A DNA stretch of 47,538 nt from a virus: the IMG/VR virus record IMGVR_UViG_3300050030_000036, positions 1 through 47,538 of that record, one strand, 5' to 3'. A program made the translations under genes and the position numbers. The notes under the pieces are model-generated. The model had not been told where the DNA came from and ran no database searches. It saw only the letters and a list, made by a program, of their open reading frames with translations. Positions 15,186 to 21,829 of the stretch are shown here, piece after piece (the stretch's first letter is position 1; each line of letters starts with the position of its first letter).

Positions 15186-15401
15186 CACGCCACCAGCCTT
15201 TCACAGCACACCGGGGCATGCCGGTAGAGTTCGTCTCCCCCGAAACGGTCCTGATCGTGGAGGAGCCGGGGAAGGATGATATCGCACCCAGTGATGTAAG
15301 AGCCACACTGCAAACAGTACGGATGCCATGTCAGGCCAGCATCATCACTTCGCTGAATCCATAGATTCCGCATCACGCCACCAGCCTTTCGCAGCACACC
15401 G
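15183..15401 (-). repeat. 31-bp repeated gene junction
   Basis: CATCACGCCACCAGCCTTTC followed by (A/G)CAGCACACCG occurs at 15183-15213 and 15371-15401 with one mismatch. A shorter form (CATCACGCCACC) is at 14923. On the reverse strand it encodes the CCERLVA tail plus stop, contains the ribosome site GAAAGG and ends at the ATG of the next gene. It acts as a portable stop/start junction. Confidence 0.8.
15185..15373 (-). CDS. small Cys-containing protein
   Basis: The 62-residue protein starts at ATG 15373. It has CLQCGSYITGCD and a C-terminal VCCERLVA identical to that of the upstream gene. The identical tails come from a repeated gene junction, not from homology of the whole proteins. The function is unknown. 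Confidence 0.6.
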   Translation of the reverse strand: MRNLWIQRSDDAGLTWHPYCLQCGSYITGCDIILPRLLHDQDRFGGDELYRHAPVCCERLVA

Positions 15402-15663
15402 CGTCGGCCGTGACCATCAGCCGATCGCTGACCACGGTCTTTTTGGTGCAGCCGCAGTGCACGCACTCGGCTTCATGCGACCGCAAGAGGACGCGCATGG
15501 TGGCGATGGTGTCGGATGCGACGATCAGGGCATCCCGCACGGAGCATCTGGGGCCGAAGACCGCCAGCTCCTCGGCGTCCTGCGCCACCAGCATGCTCTC
15601 GGTGACTTCATTCTCCAATTGCTCGGTCTCTTCGAAGGTCGTTCGTTCTTGGAAGCGGTCCAT
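15373..15663 (-). CDS. first gene of the leftward operon, hypothetical
   Basis: The 96-residue protein starts at ATG 15663 (ribosome site AAAGGA). The acidic helical N-terminus (ERTTFEETEQLENEVTES) is followed by helices and a CVHCGCTKKTVV knuckle (CxxCxC) and the tail ADAVCCERLVA. It is the proximal gene of the promoter at 15747. The Cys arrangement suggests zinc. The function is unknown. Confidence 0.6.
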   Translation of the reverse strand: MDRFQERTTFEETEQLENEVTESMLVAQDAEELAVFGPRCSVRDALIVASDTIATMRVLLRSHEAECVHCGCTKKTVVSDRLMVTADAVCCERLVA

Positions 15664-15673
15664 ACTCTCTATC

Positions 15674-15700
15674 CTTTCCCGCGGAAAGCCCCCGCGGGGG
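15674..15700 (-). promoter_or_regulatory. leader hairpins covering the ribosome site
   Basis: In the reverse-strand leader, CTTTCC-gcg-GGAAAG (15674-15688) is a perfect 6-bp stem whose right arm overlaps the AAAGGA ribosome site of the first gene. It is adjacent to the perfect palindrome CCCCCGCGGGGG (15689-15700). The pairing could hold translation of the operon low. Confidence 0.45.
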
Positions 15701-15746
15701 GTAGGGCCGGTAGGTGCGTCTCGTACACCCATCCAACCCTAAATAC

Positions 15747-15776
15747 AGTATACAGGAACTACGCTGTTACTGTCAA
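15747..15776 (-). promoter_or_regulatory. sigma70-type promoter for the leftward operon
   Basis: On the reverse strand TTGACA (15771-15776) is followed by an 18-base spacer and TATACT (15747-15752), a near-consensus vegetative promoter. It lies 84 bases upstream of the first gene's ATG at 15663. The inverted repeat ACAGTA/TACTGT and the 12-bp site at 15757 fall within it. Confidence 0.75.
15757..15768. promoter_or_regulatory. putative operator, AACAGCG(TA)GTT
   Basis: AACAGCGTAGTT (reverse strand) sits in the spacer of the strong leftward promoter. It differs from the perfect palindrome AACAGCGCTGTT at 16029 only at the two central bases CT/TA. A bound repressor would block the promoter. Confidence 0.5.
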
Positions 15777-15807
15777 TAGGAAAAGAGAATAAATTGGTGG
15801 TTTTTTT

Positions 15808-15984
15808 TTAGGCTTGGTGCTGGCGGCGACAGATGGGCTTGTGCGCCCGAACGTCGGTCGCTGAGAAGTTCTGCTTACAGTAGGGGCAGCGGTGCATGAC
15901 GGGCTTGCGGCCACCGCGCCGATTCTTGCGCAACGAGGACAGGAGCGCTGCCGCCGCCGATCCTTCTGTGCCCTTGCATTTCAC
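15808..15984 (-). CDS. small zinc-finger protein, leaderless
   Basis: The 58-residue protein starts at GTG 15984. The core MHRCPYCKQNFSATDVRAHK with C in PIC forms a C2HC knuckle (CxxC...HxxxxC) flanked by basic residues (SLRKNRRGGRK). The family of CPYC...RAHK..C fingers is common in small Acidobacteriota and phage proteins. GTG lies 7 bases after a TAGAAT -10 element, with no ribosome site, so translation is probably leaderless. A regulatory role in the switch region is plausible but unproven. Confidence 0.6.
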   Translation of the reverse strand: MKCKGTEGSAAAALLSSLRKNRRGGRKPVMHRCPYCKQNFSATDVRAHKPICRRQHQA

Positions 15985-15991
15985 ATTTCTG

Positions 15992-16020
15992 ATTCTACGC
16001 TATTTATGTTATGCTGGCAA
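15992..16020 (-). promoter_or_regulatory. sigma70-type promoter, reverse
   Basis: TTGCCA (16015-16020 reverse), a 17-base spacer, then TAGAAT (15992-15997). It starts the small zinc-finger gene at 15984 without a leader. The -10 with its downstream CA (TAGAATCA) recurs at 23896 and 25360. Confidence 0.65.
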
Positions 16021-16028
16021 TGAGAATA

Positions 16029-16040
16029 AACAGCGCTGTT
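16029..16040. promoter_or_regulatory. palindromic operator AACAGCGCTGTT
   Basis: A perfect 12-bp palindrome nine bases upstream of the reverse promoter's -35 and about 70 bases before the forward operon start. A near copy is at 15757. It is a good candidate for a dimeric repressor site controlling both directions. Confidence 0.55.
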
Positions 16041-16107
16041 ACAGACTGTGGCGGAAAAGCTACGCGCAGAGTTGGTGCACGCCACGTCAGTGGCAGGAGG
16101 TGTAACG

Positions 16108-16635
16108 ATGAAAACGGTTGTCGAGCAATTATCAGTAGGCCAGATCCAGGCGGAATCGGAAGACCTGGCCCGTAATGCAATCGCCCTGTATCCAGACCTT
16201 CCGGCGGCAAACCTGGTGGGGAGGTGCATTGAGATGGCAGAGGCAGGGATGCTCTCGGACCTTGACCGCCTTTTAGAAACGAAGCATTTCTTGCGAGCCA
16301 TCGGAATTGTCCGGCGGCAGGACAAACCGAAGCCGGCGTCCTTATTCCAGTACGCGCCATTTCAAAAAGCAGCGTCCATCATTCCTCGAAGGCTTAAGCT
16401 GAAAAGCGGAGAGATCGTCACCCAGGACAAGTACAGCTTCGAGCACCTGGATCGCATCATCGCGCTGAGAACCGCCGCGCTTCGCAAGAAGAGCCACCAG
16501 AAGAAAGAGAACGATCCGGTGATTCTTGCCACGAAAGAGATTATGGCCGCGTGGCCAACGCGCACGAAGAAGTTGCAGGGGCTCACACTCGCTGAAGTTG
16601 ACGCCCTTCTGTTTCCTGCGGGGCTGAATCAATAA
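16108..16635 (+). CDS. hypothetical protein, first gene of the recombinase operon
   Basis: The 175-residue protein starts at ATG 16108 after AGGAGGTGTAACG, an excellent ribosome site; a longer frame begins at 16048. It is largely helical (GQIQAESEDLARNAIALY, ALYPDLPAANLVGRCIEMA) with a basic middle (IPRRLKLKSGEIV). No motif was recognised. It precedes a coupled gene at 16635. A DNA-binding or regulatory role would fit the location behind operators but is not shown. Confidence 0.65.
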   Translation: MKTVVEQLSVGQIQAESEDLARNAIALYPDLPAANLVGRCIEMAEAGMLSDLDRLLETKHFLRAIGIVRRQDKPKPASLFQYAPFQKAASIIPRRLKLKSGEIVTQDKYSFEHLDRIIALRTAALRKKSHQKKENDPVILATKEIMAAWPTRTKKLQGLTLAEVDALLFPAGLNQ

Positions 16636-16967
16636 TGAAAAGGAAAACGCGAGACGAAATGGATCCGAAGGACCGGGAGCATTTGGAGAGGCTGGAAGCC
16701 GGGATGCCCCCGGAACATAAAAACCTGCTGGAGGATGCGATTTACGAAGCGGAAAAGGGACTCATCCTGGAGGGTCACGCCTTCGAGGCCCTGGACGTTA
16801 GCGCCGCCGCCTTCACGAAACTCAGCCGCGAACACCCCGAAGAATGCGCCGCTATCCAGGACGTCATGGTGTTCGAATACATCAGGGATGAGTTCGTGAG
16901 GCAGGCAGCGATCATGTACCCTGACGCGCTCCCAATAATGGCGAAGGCAAGGAAGGCGGCGAAGTGA
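16635..16967 (+). CDS. hypothetical helical protein
   Basis: The 110-residue protein's ATG shares a base with the upstream stop (TAATG). It is highly charged and helical (DPKDREHLERLEAG, HKNLLEDAIYEAEKGLILEG). It is coupled by overlap to the membrane protein gene. The family is unknown. Confidence 0.6.
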   Translation: MKRKTRDEMDPKDREHLERLEAGMPPEHKNLLEDAIYEAEKGLILEGHAFEALDVSAAAFTKLSREHPEECAAIQDVMVFEYIRDEFVRQAAIMYPDALPIMAKARKAAK

Positions 16968-17206
16968 AACGGATTCACGTCATAGGCATGGTGCTCGGTT
17001 GCTTCGTATTGCCGTTCGCGGTTGCGTGGGTGCTGTCTACCTGGATCGTTAGGAACGTGATGTTCTTCTTCGTGATCATGGCGCTGGGTGCCTGGGCTGT
17101 TGATGGTCTGCGACAACTGTGGTTTAGGTTCCATCCAAGAGAGGATGAGCGAGTTGTGGTGATGACGCCGAGCGGAAGGGCGTATTTGGTGGCAAAGAAG
17201 AAGTGA
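16964..17206 (+). CDS. small membrane protein, two transmembrane segments
   Basis: The 80-residue protein has two hydrophobic helices at about residues 6-26 (VIGMVLGCFVLPFAVAWVL) and 31-48 (VMFFFVIMALGAWAVDGL). A basic soluble tail follows (VVMTPSGRAYLVAKKK). It is coupled to both neighbours. It could be a superinfection or lysis-related protein, but nothing specific is visible. Confidence 0.65.
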   Translation: MKRIHVIGMVLGCFVLPFAVAWVLSTWIVRNVMFFFVIMALGAWAVDGLRQLWFRFHPREDERVVVMTPSGRAYLVAKKK

Positions 17207-17871
17207 TGCGTTGCGCCATCTACGCCCGCGTGAGCACCGTCGATCAGGATTGCTCGATGCAGTTGGACGAACTGCGTCGGTACGTCAAGGCGCGCGGCTG
17301 GCCCAAGGGCGAGGAGTACGTGGATACCGGCTTCAGTGGCACAAAGGCTTCACGGCCGGAGTTGGACCGCCTGATGCGGGACGCACGGGTCCGGCGGGTG
17401 GATTGCATCGTGGTGTGGAAGTTGGATCGCTGGGGGCGCTCGCTGGGGAATTTGATCGGCAGCCTGGCGGAGTTAGGCGGCCTGGGAGTGCGTTGGATCG
17501 CCACGACCCAAAACATCGACACAGACGAGAGCAACCCAACAGGGCGGCTGCTCCTGCATATCATGGGCGCGGTCGCTGAGTTCGAGCGCGAGATGATGCG
17601 CGAGCGCACCTTGGCCGGGTTGGCCCACGCCAGGTCGCAGGGGCGCGTGGGCGGCCGGCCGGCCAGGGTATTTGATCGCTACCACGCGAAGGATTTGCGC
17701 GATCAGGGGATGAGTTGGCGCGGGATTGAGAAGGAATTGGGCATCGCGCAAAGCTCGATCCGTAAGGCGCTCGCGCACCTGCCGGTCAAACCCGTGCGCG
17801 GTAAAACGCACACGAAGGGCGGTGATCCAACCCCTTCCCCCGCGCGTCGGCCCGCGCGATCGCGCGCTTGA
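17206..17871 (+). CDS. serine recombinase (resolvase/invertase family)
   Basis: The 221-residue protein starts at ATG 17206, whose A is the last base of the upstream TGA. The N-terminal catalytic domain has the nucleophile motif YARVSTVDQ (Ser at about residue 10), the DTGFSGTKASRPELDRLM segment, and VVWKLDRWGRS with the conserved Arg pair. EFEREMMRERT is the long E-helix of the family. The C-terminus has a helix-turn-helix (MSWRGIEKELGIAQSSIRKA) and a basic tail. Small members of this family resolve or invert DNA; large ones integrate. It is the only recombinase in the window, so it could manage integration, dimer resolution or an invertible segment. Confidence 0.9.
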   Translation: MRCAIYARVSTVDQDCSMQLDELRRYVKARGWPKGEEYVDTGFSGTKASRPELDRLMRDARVRRVDCIVVWKLDRWGRSLGNLIGSLAELGGLGVRWIATTQNIDTDESNPTGRLLLHIMGAVAEFEREMMRERTLAGLAHARSQGRVGGRPARVFDRYHAKDLRDQGMSWRGIEKELGIAQSSIRKALAHLPVKPVRGKTHTKGGDPTPSPARRPARSRA

Positions 17872-17989
17872 GCGTCATGGCGTCGCAGGGGCATCGCTCC
17901 CGATCCGACCGCGGGCGCCCGCCGGCGCAGACCTTGCGGGCCGCGTTCATGCGCTTAGCGGTGGGGGTGGGGAGTGAGTGGCGGCCCAT
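17786..17989 (-). CDS. small Cys/Arg-rich protein overlapping the recombinase end
   Basis: The 67-residue protein starts at ATG 17989 with the ribosome site CGAAAGGATC. It reads KVCAGGRPRSDRERCPCDAM then TLKRAIARAD. This matches a (G)GRPRS..RCPCGAMT.KRA.ARGH pattern I know from soil phage hypotheticals. It ends inside the recombinase's 3' end on the opposite strand (86-base convergent overlap). Confidence 0.5.
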   Translation of the reverse strand: MGRHSLPTPTAKRMNAARKVCAGGRPRSDRERCPCDAMTLKRAIARADARGKGLDHRPSCAFYRARV

Positions 17990-18093
17990 GCTGAGATCCT
18001 TTCGCCGGGGTTACCTACCCGGCCCTGAGTACCATCCCAGAGGCTGTGCCTGCCCGGAGCCGCCGATGAAGGCGAGGGGCTCGGCAGAGACTT

Positions 18094-18351
18094 TCAGAAG
18101 TCCATCATAATCTCGCTGACAATCTCAGATGCCGCCTTAAGCGCCGCGCGGCGTTCGTCTCGGATCGGATCTATCCGCGACGCAAAACACTCGGTAACAC
18201 GCGCTTCCAACGCCGCGCCGATCCGTTGCGACACCCGCTCGATCAGATCCAGGCCCTCAGGCCAGGTCTGTCGGCCTGTCTCGGTCGCTAGCCCGAGTTC
18301 TTCATCCGTCGCATTTTCTCCGCACCCGAACACTTTATTTTCGTTGGTCAT
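18094..18351 (-). CDS. hypothetical helical protein
   Basis: The 85-residue protein starts at ATG 18351 with AGGAGAAAAAG in front. It has an acidic start (ENATDEELGLATE) then helices (LIERVSQRIGAALEARV, IRDERRAALKAASEIVSEIM). It lies under the promoter at 18395. The function is unknown. Confidence 0.65.
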   Translation of the reverse strand: MTNENKVFGCGENATDEELGLATETGRQTWPEGLDLIERVSQRIGAALEARVTECFASRIDPIRDERRAALKAASEIVSEIMMDF

Positions 18352-18394
18352 CTTTTTCTCCTGCCCGATGGTTTCGGGCTCTGTCTACTCTTCA

Positions 18395-18423
18395 ATCGTA
18401 CCCCGAATACGTTGTTCTGCCAA
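18395..18423 (-). promoter_or_regulatory. sigma70-type promoter, reverse
   Basis: TTGGCA (18418-18423 reverse), a 17-base spacer, then TACGAT (18395-18400). It sits 44 bases upstream of the ATG at 18351. The match to TTGACA/TATAAT is moderate. Confidence 0.5.
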
Positions 18424-18647
18424 ACCTTTTCTTCAACGTTTTTTAACTATTTTCGGGTGTGCACAAAACCCCTCCGCGAAAACCGCGAAAGCGCGCGCCA
18501 AGCAAAAGCTGACGTTTCACCCCCGCGGCAATGCAGTTTGGATCGTTTATGCACATCTGGAATCAACAACTTGCGCGCGATTGTCTCGCGTAATTCGCGC
18601 GCTGGCGCGGCGCGTGCGCGGACAGAAGTAGACGCCGCCGCGGGGTT
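18424..18647. other. non-coding stretch between reverse operons
   Basis: No convincing gene on either strand. Part is A/T-rich (AACGTTTTTTAACTATTTTC). The rest is rich in GCGCG-type short repeats that can pair locally. It probably holds the end of the upstream operon and the promoter region of the next. Confidence 0.5.
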
Positions 18648-18854
18648 TCAGGGGCGAAAACATCGCGCGCTTCCCTTGTTCGCCCGTCGCCGCTCGGCGA
18701 GACTGAGTTGCGGCGCGTGTTTGCGGCAGCCGTGGCAGAGGAAATATCCGTCCCACATATGCCCCCGCAGGGAGCAGCCGCGCTCACCGTGCTTGGGCTG
18801 CAAACACTCACAGCGGGCCACCCCTGGACGTAAGTTGACCCCGTGTTGGTTCAT
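18648..18854 (-). CDS. small zinc-ribbon-like protein
   Basis: The 68-residue protein starts at ATG 18854. Cys occur in RCECLQPKHGERGCSLRGHM and FLCHGCRK, giving a possible treble-clef or ribbon. The rest is basic. Its start overlaps the stop of the 190-residue gene (ATGA). The longer frame upstream is out-of-frame sequence. Confidence 0.6.
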   Translation of the reverse strand: MNQHGVNLRPGVARCECLQPKHGERGCSLRGHMWDGYFLCHGCRKHAPQLSLAERRRANKGSARCFRP

Positions 18855-19423
18855 AGGGCGGCCGTCAGCGCTGAATCCGCCGGCACGCGATCGCCGTCGC
18901 CCGCCGGCGCTTCCGCCGCCACCGGATCCGCGCACATCCCGCGCAGCGCCTCCGGCTCGTTGGCCATCGCTCGAGAGACCAGCCACAGCGTGAGCAGTAG
19001 TTCGGTTTGGGTGCCGAATGTGATCTGCATCAGGCCGGGGCCGACTTGCACGTTGCGCACATCGCCCAAGAGTACCCATTCATCCGCCGGCTTCACTCCA
19101 GGGATAGGCACGGCCCGCTGGCGCAGCTCCTCGGCGCTCTGTTGGAGCCGCTTGGCGAGCTTGCGCTTGCGGTCCTGCTCGCCGAGGAAGGCCTGGGCCT
19201 CTGGACAGCGCTCGACGTAGTAGCGCAGGTTCTCGCGGGTCACCACGGCGGGCAGCCCGTTGCGGACGGTGGCGCCGGCAATCTGCATCAGATCGGAGGC
19301 TTGGGACCTGCCTATTTCGAACAGCGTCTCAACATACCGGCGCGTGTAAAGCCCCTGCGGGTCAGTTTCCAAGTGTTGCAAAATAACGGGAATTCGGGCA
19401 GACCAGGACTTTATTTTTGGCAA
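18851..19423 (-). CDS. hypothetical DNA-binding-like protein
   Basis: The 190-residue protein starts at TTG 19423 with GGAG eight bases upstream. Residues 10-50 (RIPVILQHLETDPQGLYTRR, YVETLFEIGRSQASDLMQI) look like a helix-turn-helix, suggesting DNA binding. The second half is helical with a long charged segment (GEQDRKRKLAKRLQQSAEEL). It overlaps the preceding gene by 13 bases. The family is unknown, though the shape is familiar from Acidobacteriota phages. Confidence 0.55.
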   Translation of the reverse strand: MPKIKSWSARIPVILQHLETDPQGLYTRRYVETLFEIGRSQASDLMQIAGATVRNGLPAVVTRENLRYYVERCPEAQAFLGEQDRKRKLAKRLQQSAEELRQRAVPIPGVKPADEWVLLGDVRNVQVGPGLMQITFGTQTELLLTLWLVSRAMANEPEALRGMCADPVAAEAPAGDGDRVPADSALTAAL

Positions 19424-19641
19424 GGGGTAGGCTCCAGCGATCCCGGTAGGTCAGCCCTCTGCCGGGTACACTTTGGGCACCAGTGGGCGTCCCCGTCGAT
19501 AGTCCAGCCGTCCGGTTCGGTGAACTGCGACAGCTCACGCGCCAGCTCCGCCAAGTACTGCGGATCGCGCGCCGTGAAACTCCGCCCCAACTCGCGCCCG
19601 CAGTCCCCGTTGCATTTGATGAAGACCCGGTAGGCGATCAT
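19411..19641 (-). CDS. small Cys-containing protein
   Basis: The 76-residue protein starts at ATG 19641, overlapping the upstream stop (ATGA). It has IKCNGDCGRELGRSF and HWCPKCTRQR, each holding a Cys pair, consistent with a zinc ribbon. The start is chosen by coupling; a longer frame reaches 19656. The function is unknown. Confidence 0.6.
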   Translation of the reverse strand: MIAYRVFIKCNGDCGRELGRSFTARDPQYLAELARELSQFTEPDGWTIDGDAHWCPKCTRQRADLPGSLEPTPCQK

Positions 19642-19940
19642 ACGCCCCTCGCCCACTGCACGGCTCTGGCTGTCAGTTGCGGCGGATGCCCGTGAATAAT
19701 CTGGTTGATGTCGTCGACCGCCTGGCCCACCGTATCCGCCCTGGCGCTCACCACCAGGGAGCCGGCCATGGTCACGGAGTAGTAGATCAGATGGGAGAGG
19801 TTGGCGTCGACGTCAGCTCTGGATCGGAATCGCGCAATCTCAATGAGCGCGCCGATGCGCTTGTCTGTCCATTTGCCGCGCTTGTCCAACTCCTGGATGA
19901 TATGAGCCCGCTCAATACTGGAGATCGCATCGAGTTTCAC
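19638..19940 (-). CDS. hypothetical protein
   Basis: The 100-residue protein starts at GTG 19940 after AAAGGACACGCC. Its helical pattern (RAHIIQELDKRGKWTDKRIG, ALIEIARFRSRADVDANL) ends with a small beta-like piece. It starts only 15 bases after a strong reverse terminator. The function is unknown. Confidence 0.6.
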   Translation of the reverse strand: MKLDAISSIERAHIIQELDKRGKWTDKRIGALIEIARFRSRADVDANLSHLIYYSVTMAGSLVVSARADTVGQAVDDINQIIHGHPPQLTARAVQWARGV

Positions 19941-19954
19941 GGCGTGTCCTTTTC

Positions 19955-19995
19955 AAAAAACGGGGCCTGGCCGGAAGGAAGGATAGCCAAGCCCC
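19955..19995 (-). terminator. rho-independent terminator, reverse
   Basis: In RNA, GGGGCUUGGC pairs with GCCAGGCCCC (one G-U), with a 14-base loop, followed by GUUUUUUG. Stem and U-run are both strong. It ends the 20092-23883 operon. The next gene's GTG is only 15 bases beyond the U-run, so it may also serve as an attenuator for that operon. Confidence 0.8.
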
Positions 19996-20091
19996 AAGAC
20001 GTTATCAGATGAGCGGGAACCGTCGGCGTCCGCTCTTCGCCCCACCGAATTACGCATCGGGATCCGCGTTTTCCTGGGCCACCAGGGAAAG

Positions 20092-20586
20092 CTACGGAAT
20101 CGGAATCGGCTCCGGCACCGGAACCGGCACCGGGTTGCCCGCGCCTTTCTGGGCGATCGCGTTGAGGACCGGGACCAGCGCGTCGCTGGCGGCCTGGGTC
20201 GCAACCGCGGCCGTGCTCAGCGCGTCGGCCTTGTCGCTGAGCGCCTGGGCCTGGTCGATCAGCGCCTGCGACACGCCGGCTTTCTCCAGTGCGGCGATCA
20301 AGGTGTCCATCTCGTCAGAGATCGTCCCTGCGGTGGTTCCGAGGGTGCCCACGTTGGCGCCGATCGCGGTTACATTCGTACCGATGGCGGTGGTGGCCAC
20401 GTCGATTTTCTTCAATGCTGCAATTACTTGCGCTTCGTCCATAAGAAGTTTTCCTATTCCTTGCAAGGCCGCATCAAGCTTCGTTTCGAGGCGGGTTAGG
20501 GTAGGGTTGAGGGTCGTGTTGGTCTGGGCTTGCACCCAGGCTTCCATGGTCGGGGAGAGGCCAATCGTGATGCTGAGTTTGGCCAT
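20092..20586 (-). CDS. Ala/Thr-rich coiled-coil-like protein
   Basis: The 164-residue protein starts at ATG 20586. Heptad-like repeats (TTAIGTNVTAIGANVGTLGT, TLIAALEKAGVSQALIDQAQ, ALSDKADALSTAAVATQAAS) suggest a trimeric or dimeric coiled coil. The end is a Pro/Val repeat (NPVPVPVPEPIPIP). It resembles phage fibre-type or small accessory proteins, though it sits outside the structural block. The function is unknown. Confidence 0.6.
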   Translation of the reverse strand: MAKLSITIGLSPTMEAWVQAQTNTTLNPTLTRLETKLDAALQGIGKLLMDEAQVIAALKKIDVATTAIGTNVTAIGANVGTLGTTAGTISDEMDTLIAALEKAGVSQALIDQAQALSDKADALSTAAVATQAASDALVPVLNAIAQKGAGNPVPVPVPEPIPIP

Positions 20587-20591
20587 AGTCG

Positions 20592-20960
20592 TTATTGCAG
20601 AATCACCGTCGCCAGGACTTGCTTTGCGTCCCTTCGGCGCCGTTTCGCGTCTGTATATGCCGTACGGCACAGAGGGCACCGGCACCCGTGGTAAATGTAA
20701 CCGACCTCCTTGCCGTGATAGTGCACGGGGATGGGATGGGCCAAGCGCCGAAGGCGCAAATACGCCCGCCGATATGTTACGCATGGATCGCACCGGCAAC
20801 CCACCTTGTAAGCGTATAGTGCCCCGTGGGTAAGAGCACTACGCTTCCTGTTTCGGGGAGGGGGAGGGTTGTCCTCGGCGCGGATCATACGTGTCAAGGC
20901 GCGCATTCGGCCATTCCCTACAGGCTCAACTATCGGCAACATCGACACTGGCATAGTCAC
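20592..20960 (-). CDS. small duplicated zinc-finger-like protein
   Basis: The 122-residue protein starts at GTG 20960 (GTGA with the upstream stop) or ATG 20954. Two similar cores are seen: THGALYAYKVGCRCDPCVTY (about 44-63) and YHGCRCPLCRTAYTDAKRR (about 90-108). Each holds H-G..GCRC..C followed by a basic helix. The HG..GYxxGCRCxxC pattern is common in small phage and actinobacterial proteins and probably binds zinc. Confidence 0.65.
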   Translation of the reverse strand: MTMPVSMLPIVEPVGNGRMRALTRMIRAEDNPPPPRNRKRSALTHGALYAYKVGCRCDPCVTYRRAYLRLRRLAHPIPVHYHGKEVGYIYHGCRCPLCRTAYTDAKRRRRDAKQVLATVILQ

Positions 20961-21829
20961 TTCGCGGTCCAGATCGTCACTCCATCCGGTAGCACCATAG
21001 AAATCCCGATGAGGGGCAGGAGAGAGCCATCAGGCAGCCGTATGGTGGCGCGGAGCAATCCTGCGCAGTCCCAGCCGGGGCCGGACCCCACGCACTGCTC
21101 AATACCAACCAGGGAGGGCAGTGGTGGTGAAGCGTTGCGTACGTCCCCAACCACTTTCCAATCGCTGCCGGCGAAGCACCAGAACAGATGGCCGGTATCC
21201 GTGGCCAGGAAGAACGTCAGACCGGACGCGGGGCACAAGGGCGGGGCGGATTCCAGCCCAGTGAGGTAGGGAGCATACGTAGGCGGGACAGGCGGGACCG
21301 TGTCATCGTCAATCTGAATGCCCGAGATCACCGCATTCCCCTGTGAAGCCGTCAGAACGATCAGGAGCAGCGGTCCGGTGATTACCACCGGAAACGACTC
21401 CGAATAAGGTGTCAGCGCGCCCGGGGCAACCGCGAACAGGTCCAAAGACGACAGATCCAGGGACGCGATGTGCAATGCACCATTGACCGCTACCGAAAAC
21501 ACGCGCTGTCCGATGGCCGTCTTGTTTGGCTCCAGAAATTTCAGGGTCACCGTGTAGATGCCGGGGCTCATTGGAATCGTGTAGGAGACCGGCGAGCCAG
21601 CCGGATAGGCCGAATACCTCAGCGTTTTGTACGGCACCGGCAGAGTGGCCATGGTTGCCTGATTCGTCGTATCCCACCGCGCGCCGCCGGTGAAGTAGGC
21701 GTCTGGTTTCCAGACGTTGCCCTGCGCGTCCTTTCCGCCTGGCCCTCCGCACTGGATCCGCACCAGGGTTGCGGCGTGGGCGGAGAGGGCCAGGAGAAGT
21801 GGGAGTAGCAGCAGGCGGTTATCGCGCAT
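20957..21829 (-). CDS. secreted malectin-domain protein
   Basis: The 290-residue protein starts at ATG 21829 after GGGAGGGGGACGG. A Sec signal peptide (residues 1-20, RLLLLPLLLALSAHA) is followed by a malectin-like carbohydrate-binding domain (residues 21-165). Its marks are IQCGGPGGKDAQGNVW, YTIPMSPGIYTVTLKFLEP, GQRVFSVAVNG and NAVISGIQIDDD. The last 120 residues are Pro/Cys-containing and unrecognised. Malectin domains bind di- and oligosaccharides. A phage product sent out of the host cell would suggest surface modification or lysogenic conversion. Confidence 0.75.
   Translation of the reverse strand: MRDNRLLLLPLLLALSAHAATLVRIQCGGPGGKDAQGNVWKPDAYFTGGARWDTTNQATMATLPVPYKTLRYSAYPAGSPVSYTIPMSPGIYTVTLKFLEPNKTAIGQRVFSVAVNGALHIASLDLSSLDLFAVAPGALTPYSESFPVVITGPLLLIVLTASQGNAVISGIQIDDDTVPPVPPTYAPYLTGLESAPPLCPASGLTFFLATDTGHLFWCFAGSDWKVVGDVRNASPPLPSLVGIEQCVGSGPGWDCAGLLRATIRLPDGSLLPLIGISMVLPDGVTIWTAK

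Noticed and set aside
17868-18110. forward 80-residue frame after the recombinase
   Set aside because: It has no ribosome site and lies opposite a reverse gene with a better signal.
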